Origin: Plutella xylostella
Taxonomy: Eukaryota; Arthropoda; Insecta; Lepidoptera; Plutellidae
Direction: 5' to 3'
Length of the DNA stretch: 64,000 bases
Assembly (NCBI RefSeq): GCF_932276165.1
Contig: NC_064008.1
Span: 6,081,001-6,145,000 of the forward strand
Part shown: positions 1 to 13,100 of the stretch, piece by piece
Layout: each line of letters begins with the position of its first letter
Position numbering within the stretch: the first letter of the stretch is position 1
Position numbers and translations under genes: made by a program
Notes under the pieces: model-generated
Database searches by the model: none
What the model was told of the DNA's origin: nothing
Seen by the model: only the letters and a program-made list of their open reading frames with translations

Positions 1-505
1 CTGTCACTGTCAAAAAAATAATAACAGAGAGTGACAGCATGTATTTTATCTCACAGGTAGCCACTAACCAGACATTGTGAAACAAGGTCTTAAAGGTGAT
101 GCAAAATGATTGGGTTACTCACAGGATTAATTTGAACAACTTTTCGAAGGGTCGTAGAACAAAAGCCTTTGGGCTTAGTATACCACTTTTGCATACCCTG
201 AATTGAAAAGGTTTAATGGCGGCATAATCAACGGTGAATGGTACCTACAGCAAAGCTTACGAGAATATCGGCTCAAGATCTGTGTACAGGGTAAATTGCT
301 TTGGAGACGCTTTTAAAGTAAGTATAGGTAAGTAAGTATTTTTAAATTTGTGATGAATTAAAAATCGAAAGGAAGGAATGCAATAGGTGGCAATATAATA
401 CCTAATTAAATATCCCTCTCTAGCAGGCATTATGAATTTATGATGTTTAAACTCTACAGCAAATAAAAACTTATTCATATCTTCTTACTTGAATTTTCAA
501 CAGTT
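1..505. other. AT-rich DNA without a recognised gene
   Basis: Only short chance frames are seen. Around 170-210 is a decayed piece of the small repeat 'GGCTTAGTATACC-CTTTTGCA-CACCCTG' found elsewhere in the window. Confidence 0.6.
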
Positions 506-1500
506 TAGCAAAAGTTTGTAAAAGAGGCTTATGTCCAAAATCGATTTCTTCCAGTCAAATTTTATTTTACAACTTCAGAAAAATATTTTCAGTGTGGTGC
601 AAATTCGGTTATTTTTTTGTTATCTCTTACCGTTTTCGAGAAATAAGCAAATTAGTAAAATGTACCTAGTTTTTTCGTAATTCATGTAGTGTTGTAGGTA
701 AAACGATATTCTATTTTAGTTCAATTTCTTTTTAGCAAAACTTTGTAAAAGAGGCTTATGACCAAAAACGATTTCTTCCAGACAAATTTTATTTGACAAC
801 TTCAGAAAAATTTATTTTCAGTGGGGGTGTAGTTGTTTCACTCTAGGTGGTGAAAATTCCGTTATTTTTTTCATATCTCTTACCGTTTTAGAGATAAAAG
901 CCAATTTGTAATTATGTGCTTAATTTCTTCTTTTAACTTCATCTTAAAAAACAAAACCAAACACTCACACCTTGTACTAATGTACCTACTCCCTTGCGGG
1001 GTAGGCAGAGGTGCATTGCTGCACCCACTTTTCGCCAGTGTTTATGTTAGTCCTAATGTAATAGGGGGCGGGCCTATTGCCATTTTACGGGCACATCCAA
1101 GACCCGAGAACAAATATCTGTGTTTAAACAAATATCTGCCCCAGCCGAACCGAACCCGGGACCTTCGGCTCAGTATTCAGGGTCACTAACCACTACGCCA
1201 TTCGGTCGTCTTAACTTCATGTAGTCCTAGGCAATCAACAAAAACGACACAATCCTATCTTACTTGAATTATTGTTCCGCAAAACTTTGTAAAAGAGGCT
1301 TATGTCCTAAAACGATTTCTTCCAGACAAATTTCATTTTACAACTTCAGAAAAATATTTTCAGTGGTTTCAGATACTTAGGGGGTGGTGAAAATTTGGTT
1401 ATTTTTTTGATATCTCTTACCGTTTCCGAGATATAAGCCAATTAGTAAAATGTGCTTAATTTCTTCTTTTATCTTCACCTAGTTCTAGGCAATCAACAAA
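506..1500. repeat. Tandem repeat, three units of about 225 bp
   Basis: Units starting near 506, 733 and 1276 share 'TTTGTAAAAGAGGCTTATG', 'CGATTTCTTCCAG', 'CAACTTCAGAAAAAT' and 'TATCTCTTACCGTTT'. The second unit is interrupted by a SINE at 943-1210. It lies 3' of the Dscam stop; function unknown. Confidence 0.8.
943..1210 (-). mobile_element. tRNA-derived SINE, minus orientation
   Basis: Reverse complement of the SINE at 41284-41550: tRNA-like head with A and B boxes (GGTTCGATTCCC type, here decayed), a conserved body (ATATTTGTTTAAACACAGAT, GGCCCGCCCCCTATTACAT) and the end CATTAGTACAAGGTGTGAGTG. It is flanked by the 10-bp duplication TTAACTTCAT at 933-942 and 1211-1220. Confidence 0.88.
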
Positions 1501-1524
1501 AACGAGATATCCTAAAACGAGATT

Positions 1525-2560
1525 TCCGAGATATAAGATAAGATAAGATAAGATATTCTTTATTTGCACACAAAAATATGGACAACAATACAAAACTTAA
1601 TCTACCACATATGTACAAATGGCGGTCTTATCGCTTAAAGCGATATACCTAAGCCAATTAATAAAATATGATTAATCGTGCATGCTACCTAGGCATGGTA
1701 CTTACCTAAACTAAAATTGCTGATACGCACGATATTCTCTTATATTTTAGGGATTATTTAAATAAAACAAAATCGGTCCAAGTTTACCTAACATTTATTA
1801 AGATTATTAATTTCTAATTCAAAACTGTATAGAAATTAAAACAACCATCGCAAGATGAACAATCAGTCTTTTTGTAGATATTTTTTATCGATAATCTACG
1901 ATCAATACTAATACTAGAATAAAACTATGACAATTTAATATGCATAGGGTCAATTACCTACCTATCTCAAATATAATAATTTTAAAGTTATTTTACAACA
2001 ATGTACAAGATATCCAATCGCATTTTAATTACAATATAAAACTGCCATGGAATGGCATGATTATAAATTGATGTTAAAGTTACAATCATAGCTACAGGAT
2101 TGATGTTGCATTCCCAACAGGCAAACTATTCGATCGTTTCTAGATGTAAGGGTGAGGCCCCATTGATGTAAACCCCCCAGCGTAGCGCAAGCCGTGGGTC
2201 AATGATTCGAACAGTTTGCTTACTGGAGACTCAGACTTGGGTAAATACACGGGTTCGTTATCGACGTCGATAAACTCGTTTAATGCGCGTTCCACCAATC
2301 ATAGCGCCGTACTTAGTGAAGTTTATGTAAGTCGATAAAGAACCTATGTAGCGGCAGCTGTCCTGCCTAATAACAATACAGCCAATTACAGACTTGCAAG
2401 TCATACGTAACCTCTGTTTAACTTAATGTCGTGTGTGAAATTCACACACGACATTATTATATTGGATACAAAGTTTTGGCACTTTTCAGTGTAAAAAGGT
2501 CTTACGAATAGGATTTATTTTCACATTTGGCACCAGATATCAATTCTTTCTTCAGTGAGA
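1525..2560. other. Repeat remnants downstream of Dscam
   Basis: This starts with an (AGATA)n run and 'TTCTTTATTTGCACAC', a reversed LINE/SINE tail. At 2245-2355 is a small element with 'ACGGGTTCGTTATCGACGTCGATAA' type ends (also near 28480 and 44670). A hairpin lies at 2424-2456 (AATGTCGTGTGTGA / TCACACACGACATT). No gene seen; part may be 3' UTR. Confidence 0.55.
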
Positions 2561-2981
2561 ATACAACTTATTGTACATTAAATGAAAACAGTTTAAGTAC
2601 GGTCAGGGGCAGAGAAACCTGACCTTCATCTAAAACTAACAATGCTTCTGGGTGGGTGTACATATTTATGATGTTAAAATCGTCCATACTGACAGCAAGA
2701 AGACTCTGTCCTTGGCCTTTCTTCATCCAGTCACTATTAACAACATGGTAAGGTCGTCAGTCAGAGGGCGTCCCACCCTACGTTCGTTTTGGTCACGACT
2801 AGAGAACTCATTTAAACCAGCTAAGTAACTAGTAAAATTTCGGAAGCTTTTCAGTTGTGTAAAAAAATCTCCAAAATTGGCAGTGTATTCGATGTATTTC
2901 CGTAGATAGTAGGTAGCCTTTCGTAGAAATAGGTTTTATTACTTTCGTATGGATTTAAAAAGATAAAATTTCCTTGTCTAG

Positions 2982-3010
2982 TTATCTGTGGTGTGGCGTT
3001 CGACATGCTT
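2982..3010 (-). CDS. Dscam: Dscam terminal coding exon (tentative)
   Basis: After a fair acceptor (TTTGTTTCAG) the inherited phase gives KACRTPHHR and a TAA at 2982. The same exon has a longer open frame (SMSNATPQITRQG onward, to 2851), but the phase does not match. A possible AATAAA on the minus strand sits at 2935-2940. Dscam tails are usually longer, so the true C-terminus may use other exons left of the window. Confidence 0.4.
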
Positions 3011-6000
3011 CTGAAACAAAGAAAATAAATCATAAGTTTTTGCAGGTACTTATATAAATAGTACAGTCTGGGGCATAAAAATCTGACCCCTAAGAGGTGT
3101 GATAATAAATTTTATAAAAAAAATTGGGGGAAGATGATTTAATTTATTATTTAGAAATTGTCGTTAAATCGAAAAATTCTACAGTTTTCTGTAGAAAAAG
3201 ACACTTACTTCTAGGGACGCTCTTCATTGTAGATTTGGATATACTATCGCTGTCTTCCGACTCTGAACACACTTGAAAACTCGTCTCTGAAATGAAAAAA
3301 ATAATAAAAAAATTCTGAGTTAACATCTAGTCTTATTGCTATACCTAGCTAGTTAATTACTGTGTAGAAAATGTTGGCCTATGGAAACGTAGCCCTATAG
3401 TAAATTTCCAAAAGTTGTCCAAAAAACCATTTTACCATCACTTTTCCTATACCCTATTATAGGTATAAGTTCCTGTAATGTACAAGGGCCCTAGCGTAGG
3501 TTTTTCTTAACCGATCCAGCAGTGAAAATCTACTTAAATTTGTATGGCACAGAGCAAAACGCGTACAACGTTAGGTGGCGACTCACCCGCGCCAAAAACC
3601 TTTGAGATTTGAGACATTTATGCCTTGTTTCACTATAGTTTGTTAGATCATTAACCCCCCGTTTACATTATAATGTCATCAATTATGCGTCACCTCCATA
3701 TTAAATTTACAGATTGTAAAAAGCCAACAACTAATCCCTTGTTAACTATGATCTAACAGAGTATGGTGAAACTGGGGCTTCGGCTCACTATACAACTTTT
3801 GCAACACCCTGTATAATCCCCTTACCAGTGTCATACTTGGGCCGGGCGGGCCGGCTGGGCAGGTCCTGGTTCTCGACGTGTCCGAATGTCCTGAAGCCTA
3901 CAGCGAACTGCGCGTACGGACTTATCTCGTATAGCTCTGGAACGGGGAAGGGGGTATTGTTATTAATATGGAAAAAACGGGTAAGGTGGTTTAGGTACTT
4001 GTACAAGGTGTTCGAGCCTTTTACCATAAAAATTTAGTAGGTATCAGTGGAGAAGTCACTTCTGAATACTCATTACGGGTTTATATTTGTATCCTGCAAC
4101 ACTCGTGACGTCACGCTCTCTCTGAAACTCTGTGTGTAGTGGTGAAGGTGGAGGAGTTAATGCGATGTGGTATCAAATTGCAGTTGTGTTTTGCTCAAAG
4201 GTTTAAAAAAACCAAAACCATTGGCCTATCACAAGAAAAAATTGCAGCGATTACGCCCTGCAGGAATTTAATTATAGCGAAATTAATGAGTTCAAAACTC
4301 ACTAGTAAGTATAAGTACCTACATAAGGTTAAGTATACCATCCACTGCTCGACATTGGACACTTTAAACGATCACCACTGCACTCTATATGCCGGATAAT
4401 CGGCGTGCCTGTCTAATTATGGTGATTACCTTAGCATAACTCGACATCTCATCAGCCAAAATGTTTTATCAAACTCAGTTAACTAATCCTTACCATGTTT
4501 GCTATTATTCCTCAAGTGGTGTATGGGAGCGCTGTAGATGCGGCTGCAATTATTCTGAGCATTCATAGCATTCTCCTTCACGTTCGCCAGGTTGGTATGA
4601 GAGGTGTTTGCCGTCAAGTTGCCACTCTCCGATTTGTTGTCTATGGTTATCGAGTCCCGGTACTCTGTTAGGTTGCCTATCCTGGAATTACGGAAAATGA
4701 ATGGTTAAAAGGGTCAGAAAACAACAGAGATGCTGGTTTAAATTTCAGATTATACCTGCCAATGTGTGTAAGTACAATGTAGATATAATTTTAGCAAGTA
4801 CCTACATTCAATTTAAACATCTTGAGGAAACCTACCCTAGATCAAGCAGACAAAGATAATTATGTGAACCTACCATCCCACAGCGGATGAACATGGTGGG
4901 ATATAAGTAGTCCAAGCTTAGGGCAGGCATTTTATACCATAAGAGGATATGCACCAAGGTTCCATTGAAGTCACGTCAGATTTGACAAGCGAGGGACGCT
5001 GCAAGGATTGTTAATTACTGTTGTTCGGTGGTGGTAACACAGATCTTGCTATTTATAAACTACCAACGTACAAAATGTAAAATAACTAAGTAAACTAATC
5101 ACCTCTGCCTCTTAACCAGTATGTAGATGCAGCTGATGAGGCACACGGCAAGCAGGATGGAGCTGCACACGATCACCACCAGGTTCATGTCGATGGAGTC
5201 TGACGGGGGGCCGATCTCACCTGGAATGTGAGGGGATTTAGCTGTTAGCACCGTAATGATAAGAAAGTTGCAGAAGAACTTTCAAGCTATAGTGTACTGA
5301 TCTGTGAGTCTATTCCACATATTTTAAAATCTACAAGGATGATACATATATACATATAGAGAAACAGTGCTGGGTGCATTAAACGTGCACAGAAAATGAC
5401 AAGTTGGCTATGATGATTTACAGGCTTAATAATGATCGTCCCGTAAAATGTATATTATGATGAGGATCAAAACTACATAATATTATCATAATACCTACCT
5501 CTATCGGTATTGGTAAAGAATATACGTACGTGTTGCTTGTAACTAAACAAGCTTCATCTACCAGAAACAAAAAACAATCACTTACTCCCATCAACATTCT
5601 TGGTAGCATAATTAAACACCGTCGTCACACTGCCCGCCTCATTGGTCGCAGTGACCCGGACCTGGTACCACGTGGCTGGCGACAGGTCAGCGATAGAGAA
5701 CGTGCTCGTCGCCGCGCCGCCGTGGTACAGGGGCAGGTGCCATGGCTCCGAGCTTGTGTAGGCCTGAGGATGTTAATGGGTGGTGATGAGTATGATGGCC
5801 CACTACATTGCAGAGCTTAGACGTAGACAGTATAAATATACGTAGAGTGGTTGCGATGATGTTGATGTGTGAAGACCTATCTATGTACCTATATATGTAT
5901 GTACAGCCAGCATACATCCATTGCTGGATATAGGCCTTTCCCAAGGATCACATTGTCTACTGCACCTACTGAATGCTCCAGGATTCAGCTAGCTTTCCGC

Positions 6001-9000
6001 ATGCAATTTTGAACAGCCACCGTTTGAGAGTCGTCATCCCATTTAGCCGTGCTTGCTATTATTCCACAAGTATTGTATGGAACCGCTGTAGATACAGCTA
6101 CTATTGATAATGCACTAAACTCTATTTGGCGAAATCTACCGCAATAATAACTCACCATCCGGTTGTCAGCCTTCACCCAGCCTCGTGCCCCCAGCGGGCG
6201 ATACTCCACGACCCAGCCGGTGACGTCACAGCCGTTGTGCACCCAGCCCGTGAGCTGCACGTGGATGTGGGACGCGTTGCTCCACAGCCACTCGTCGGTG
6301 GTCGGCGGGATGGGGACTGGAATGAAAGGAAATTAAGGTTGAGGCGTGGAATTGATGAATTTTGCAGTGAATTATTAGGTGTCGCTACCGTGGTATAGTG
6401 AGCCAAAAGGAGGTGGCAGAACTCCTCATTCTGAAGAACGTTAGTTCTAGAACTTTTTCAAAAACTTGAACAATACTGAAGTTATTACGGGTCAACCAGC
6501 CAGATTAAATGTAATGATAGTGCAGTGGCTGTATCTACTGAATCTTTAATAACAGGGTAAACGAGGATTTGAGTGAAGTCTGAGGAGTGAACACCCACTA
6601 GCTTGCTGGACTTTGGACATGTAGATATGTAGCTGGTTTTGGTTAAATTAGAAAGGCCGAGTACAGGGTGTTGTTGTGCTTCTTTGGAGAGACTTATTTT
6701 GAGCAGTAGACGATTATTGACTTAACATTATGATGAAGGTTACTGAGTCATATAAACATAAAACTAGTTCAATTTCTCACCTCCACCCAAAGTGCTAACA
6801 TCCAAATAAGCTGGCTGCGAAGTCCCAACTTTATTCGTCGCTGTGATCCTCAGAGAATACTTCGTCCCACATTTGAGTCCAGTCAGGGTGTGTCGTTGAG
6901 CCCCCGAGAGGTTCGGGATCTTTGTGGAAGGCCATGCGTCCAGCCATGGCCCGTTGGCTTCTTTCCACGTTAGGCTGTAGCCTGGAGGGAGAAATACTGT
7001 CATTAACAGAGGTTCGCTAAGGTCGCATTAGCTAAGGTTCGTGGTTGTAACAGCTTAGGGTTGCATATAGATGATGGCACGGGGACCTAATCTTGGCTAG
7101 ATTATTTAATAGATGCTAGATTTTTATTTATAAATATGTACACTTACAAATATTTAGCTGGGGAAAGTATAAGTATAATGCCGAGTTGCAGAAAGGGACT
7201 TTAAGCTAATGTCGACTATTATCGACATTAACCCCCTTATTCATAGAAAAGTTACAATACGTTTTAACTAATAAACTGTTTTGTCCCTCTCTGTCAAAGA
7301 ACAAATTGTTCTTTGTTGGAGAGGGACAAAACAGTTTATTAGTTAAAACGTTTTGTAACTTCTCTATGAATAAGGGGGTAAATCTATGTCTGTCTCTTAC
7401 TGTCCGTATACTGTCAAAGCGAGGCAACTTCCTTCAACTCAACAAGAAGTAGTTAGTTAAATATTTATTATGATTCTATTTTATTCTATTCTTATCCTCA
7501 TCGGTGACAAACACTATATAGCTGATTGATATTTGGTACCCTTACACTTAAAAACGGATTCGGCATATAGGAAGCTGACACCTTGGATCACCATACACAG
7601 CAGCTAGTACTTACTAATCTTCTGCCCGGTCTCATTCCCCTGCCGCGGCTGGCTCCACTCCAGCACCAGCGCGTCTCTGCTGGGACTGGCTCGCAGGACC
7701 GGCGGCTCCGGGCGAGGAAGGACTACCACTGTGTACTCTACAGAGTCAGAGCCGTATAGGTTCTTGGCTAGACAGGTATAGTTGCCGGCGAGGGATTGGT
7801 CTATGTCTGTGGGGAGAGGGTGGATTGGTTATTGATGGTTTGCGGAAACAAAAGTAAGTAGAAAGGTGGACTATTGAGAGAAGATTCGGAGATTTGTAAA
7901 CTTACCATTTCTTCCAGCGCTGCATTGGCTTAAGTATGTTGAGCCAGAAATAATTTAGGCTCACGAGGCAAGAAACAAAGGTAAAAGGAACTTTTCGTAA
8001 AGATAATTTTTAATTACCTAACTACTTTTCTTATCACTAGAGAAGAAAATTGTTTCAGCAAATACTAGAAAACAACTACTACTGAACTAAAAAAGTATAC
8101 GGAAGGCCCAGATATCTGTGGTGCATTTAATAGCTTTTTCTATAGTGTGTTTGTTGAGGGTGCTGACAGCTACCCGGATATTCAGTTACCTCCACCACAA
8201 ATGGGATCCAGTTCACCATGTCATTCACTATCATTAACTCACGACGAAATAACAAAATGTCTAAAGTCCCTTGATATCCATACAGGTGCTGGAAGTGATT
8301 GCATACCCCCAGTTTTTATTGTTAGGAGTCTACCAGCAATAGTGACTCCCCTTTATATTATTTTAAACAGGTCTCTAAAAGAAGGTATTTTCCCAATCAA
8401 GTGGAAAGAAGCTTACATTTCCCCCATTCATAAAAAAGGATCGAAACTCAAAGTAGACCACTATAGGCCAATATCCAAGTTGAATATTTTTGGGAAAATA
8501 TTTGAAAAATTGGTGTATGGTAGTCTTTACACATCCCTGTCCCGCAGTATACCTACGGAGCAACACGGGTTTTTACAAGGTCGGTCAACAACAACAAATC
8601 TGTCTCTATTCATGAATTTCGTTCACAAAGCAATGGATGATCATAGCCAAGTTGACGTGGTGTACACAGACTTCGAAAAGGCTTTCGATCGTGTGGACCA
8701 CGTCATACTGCTGCGTAAGTTACGGCACCTTGGCATACACGGCGATCTCCTTCGATGGGTGGAGTCATACCTCTCAAACAGATCTCAGGCAGTTGTCGTG
8801 GGAGGTTACAAATCTGACTTTGTGCAAATCCCCTCCGGAGTTCCCCAGGGATCTCATTTAGGGCCACTCTTTTACAACGTCTATCTGTACGATATCTACA
8901 CATGCTTTTTACACTCGAAATTCCTTATGTACGCAGATGACACAAAGATTTTCTTGGACATTAAAACTGAAGCTAACTGTCATAACTTACAGGCCGATTT

Positions 9001-10132
9001 GAATCGATTGTCAGTATACTACGAAACAAATAGGATTAAAGTCAATGTTGATAAATGTCAAACTATATCATTTTCTCGTAAACGTGCCCCGATTAAATTT
9101 CCTTATAGCCTACAAAATACTATTATAGACAAAACAGATTTGGTGAGAGATTTAGGTGTATACTTCGACAGTAAACTATTAATGGATCAACACATAGATA
9201 TAATCACAGACAAAGCTTACAAAAACCTGGGCTTTGTTATACGAGCATGTAAGCCTATCAAAGATATTGACAGTATCAAAATGGTATATAACGCCTATGT
9301 CCGTAGCATTCTCGAATATGCCTCCTGTATCTGGACTCCCCAGTATATCACGTACGATCACCAAATAGAAAGGATCCAGAAAAAGTTTACTAACCATCTT
9401 AACTACAAGTCCCGGAAGTATTTTGATTCTTATGAGAGTAGCTGTGATCACTTCAATATGCAGACCCTTAATAATCGTCGTATCGTATCGGATATGATGT
9501 TCCTTCACGACGTGCTGCGCAGCCGCGTGGACTGCCCGCCGCTGCTGCGGGAGGTGGGGCTGGCGGCGCCCGCGCGCCGCACGCGCCACACTCCGCTGCT
9601 GCATGTTCCGCTTTGTCGGACTAACTACGCACAGAACACGGTGTTGACTAGAATTACCCGGACATATAATAAACACTTCAGTGAATTAGACTTATTTGAC
9701 CTTTCAAAACCGTCCTTTAAAAACAAAGTTAACTCTCTTGTGAGCAGAAAATTATAGATTACCTATAATGCATATTATGTACCTAATATATGGATAAAGT
9801 AGTTATATGTTATATTGCATTTATTTATATATATATATTTTTATAAAAATCGTATTATATAATATTTACCCCCCCCCCCTTTCCCACCTATCCTATAAGC
9901 AAGCTGCGATTATTTTTACCTAACCTATGTTTGTAACTAGTAATTAAAAGAATAAGATGTAAAACCTAGGCACGTAGTACCTACACTAATTTGTTAAATT
10001 AAAATTAATAATAAAACTAACTTCTACACATACCTAATATATAAATACAGTAATATTAGAGGAAATCTGTAATTGGCCTTACTGTTATGTTTTTACCTTG
10101 TATTTGTACCATTGTAACGCTGTTGATTTTCC

Positions 10133-10163
<31 letters not shown>

Positions 10164-13100
10164 ACTAACCAAGTAACAATCCACACTCACTATTAATCAG
10201 CAAGCTATCATCATGATTCCTGGTAAACCTCGGATGGTGAGTGATGATGTTATGCTTGTGGTACCACACAGTCCTGGGAGGCGGTATGCCGACGCACTGA
10301 CACACCAGCAGTAGGGAGCTCCCGACACCCACTGAGATTGTGCCTCCAAGGGATGCCACGCCGGCTACCACTGGAAAATTATGAAGATATAACACTAACA
10401 AGCAATAAAAAAGTTCCACCTGCCATTGAGGTTACATATGTCACTGGAGCGTTTTAATTGCTTGTGAGTGTACACGGAAACTTTAATGGAATGCTTACAG
10501 GGTCGGTAGGCAATTTGGAATAGGATATTTTATGTCAAAGGCCTATATTCAGCAGTGGACTTACTATGGCTGAAATAATGGTGATGATGATTAAGGAATA
10601 AGAAGAAAGACTGTTTACAGTGTCTGTAGTCAGGAACAAGAAGACTGTTCCGGTGATGTTGTATGCCCAACAGTGTAAGTGGTTCTGACTTTGACTTTGA
10701 CTTTAGGTTGGTGCTTATCCTTAGGTAACGCTATCCTTATCCTAACTCATATTATAAATGCGAAAGTAACTGTGTCTGTCTGTCTGTCAGTCTGTTACTC
10801 TTTCACGCCAAATCTACTAAACGGATATGAATTAAATTTGGTACAAATATGGTCTAGACCCTGGGAAAGAACATAGGCTTTTTTTCCTGGATTTCCCACG
10901 GCAAAACTTTTAAAGGCGAAGCGAAGCGCGCGGGAACAGCTAGTTATACATAAAAATAAATCCATTTTCATCATCTGTATGTCAAATATAGCTAGTATAT
11001 TATGACAAAGCACCTCTATGTTTAGTTGCATGCGGCACCCTCCTGCCCGGCGCGCCCTCGCCCGCGCCGCTCCGCGCCGCCACCCACACCTGAAAGAAAG
11101 AAAGAAAAACTTTATTTGACACTGACAGCAATATTGATAATTTAACACAAAGATACTTAATCAAATCCTACTATAATATTATAAATGCGAAAGTTTGTGT
11201 GTATGTTTCTTAATTCTTCACTTCAAAACGGCTAAGCCGATTTTAACGAAACTTGGTATGGAGTTAGCTGACACCCTGGATTAAAACATAGGCTACATTT
11301 TATTGCGGAATTCCTACAGGAAAACTTTTTAAAGCGAAGCGAATCTCTCGGGGACAGCTAGTATAAGTATAAATTATATTATTCGCCAAAAAGTTGTCTA
11401 CTCAGCCTTTGGCTATAGCTAAAGTGATTGCGCTGGTATTTCAGTGGAAGCCTCTTTAGAAATGACGCACCTCGTACTGACGGGACACTGACAGCTCCTT
11501 GACTTCTAGAGAGTAGGTGCGCGGGTTCTGTTGAGGGTTCACTTCGACTCGGTAGCCTTGTGGTGGTGATGTGCTGGGGACAAAGTGAAGTTTTGGAAAA
11601 TATCAATTTTGGTAAACCAGGACGTCATCTGACACCATTCAAGTCGCACTCGTTCTACTCTTCAATCTGTTGGACAAGGTGGGAAATCACTGTTATTAAA
11701 CGAAGTCACCTCGTTTCAATAAATGCTTTTGATGTTGGTCTTAATATGTTAGCAAGCTAGACACCCTACAGGTCTTTAACGCGGTGACAATATTATTTAT
11801 TATCATTAATTTTTTGACCTAAGCCACTATAATCTGTCTAATTTTCTTACCTCGAAATAGGTTTCACATAGACGGTGTATCTCAAAATCTGCCCATTTGG
11901 ATGCAGAGGCTTCTTCCAGCTCACCAGCAGTGATGTGGCCGACACCGTCAGCACCTTGGTCTCTTCTGGAGGCCCGGGGACTGCAGATAAGCAAGAATTC
12001 GTCATTAATCTGTCAGGCAATTTAATATCTACTTACCTATATTCGAATAAGATTGTATCTGTTCTGTAGCTTCTGCTTGAATTAAAGATTGATCAATTCT
12101 ACAATTTCATCCTTTACCATAATCATCACCCAATACCTAATCGTTTAGTGCTTGTACGTATGCTTCTCTCAAACGCTCGAAAAGGCTATTATCCTCTCTA
12201 ATCTAACTACTATTATTATTAAATTCTTTATTGCACAAAGAAAATTGTTACAAATGCGAACTTAATGCTATCAGCATTTTCTACCAGTTAACCTTTGGTG
12301 ATGTTGAAAAAGTGATTGGTAGTGCTTACGATAGAAAATTGTCTAAATTGAGTAGGTACCTAACCAAAATATTAATATAACTATACCTATACAATATAAA
12401 TAATTATATACTATCAGTTTGTATATGTATATGTGTTTAATTCCTTACCATCTTCCAGCGTAGAACACACAATGGGGTACGAGTAGGGGCCAGCGCCATA
12501 GCTGGAGAAGCCGGCAACCTTCACAGTATAGTTCGTATACTTCATCAAGCCTTGTATGTAGAACTCTGTGTGTAGCGATGTCGCGTTCTGCCATGCGCCT
12601 TCTGGAAAGACATAAGTGGGGGTTTCATCCGAGACAAAGTAATATTGGGTGCCAAAACAGTTAGGAAAGTCATCTGTGGCTTGAAGAGCATTACTAAACA
12701 GTAACTAAATAAAAGTTGAAAGGCAACAGCTTACAGTATTACATTTATACAGGGTGTTGCAAAAAGGGTATACCTAACTATTCCTTTTTCCAACACCCTG
12801 TAAAACAATCGGCTATAATTGTGCGTTGCATGGATACTACTTGTACTTGGAACCACAAACATATAAACAAGAAAAGATACTCAGGAAAGCTAGCTACATA
12901 AACAGTACACAACTGAAAATATTGAAACTGAATATAAACCTTACCATCAGTAGAATAGAGGACATTATAGCCCACCAGAGAACTGCCCTGGCCAGGCAAG
13001 GCTATCGGCTGCCAGCCAACCCTCACTGAAGTTGAAGACACAGCTGTACATTCTACCGATGACGGCGCCAGTTCTGGTGCTGGAATATAGTGGTTATTGC

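Noticed and set aside
2568..2745. Minus-strand frame of about 58 codons with WMKKGQGQSLLAVSMDD
   Set aside because: No exon-type acceptor in a fitting phase, and its end overlaps a repeated 'GGTCAGGTTTCT' motif seen elsewhere. Origin unknown; probably a repeat relic.
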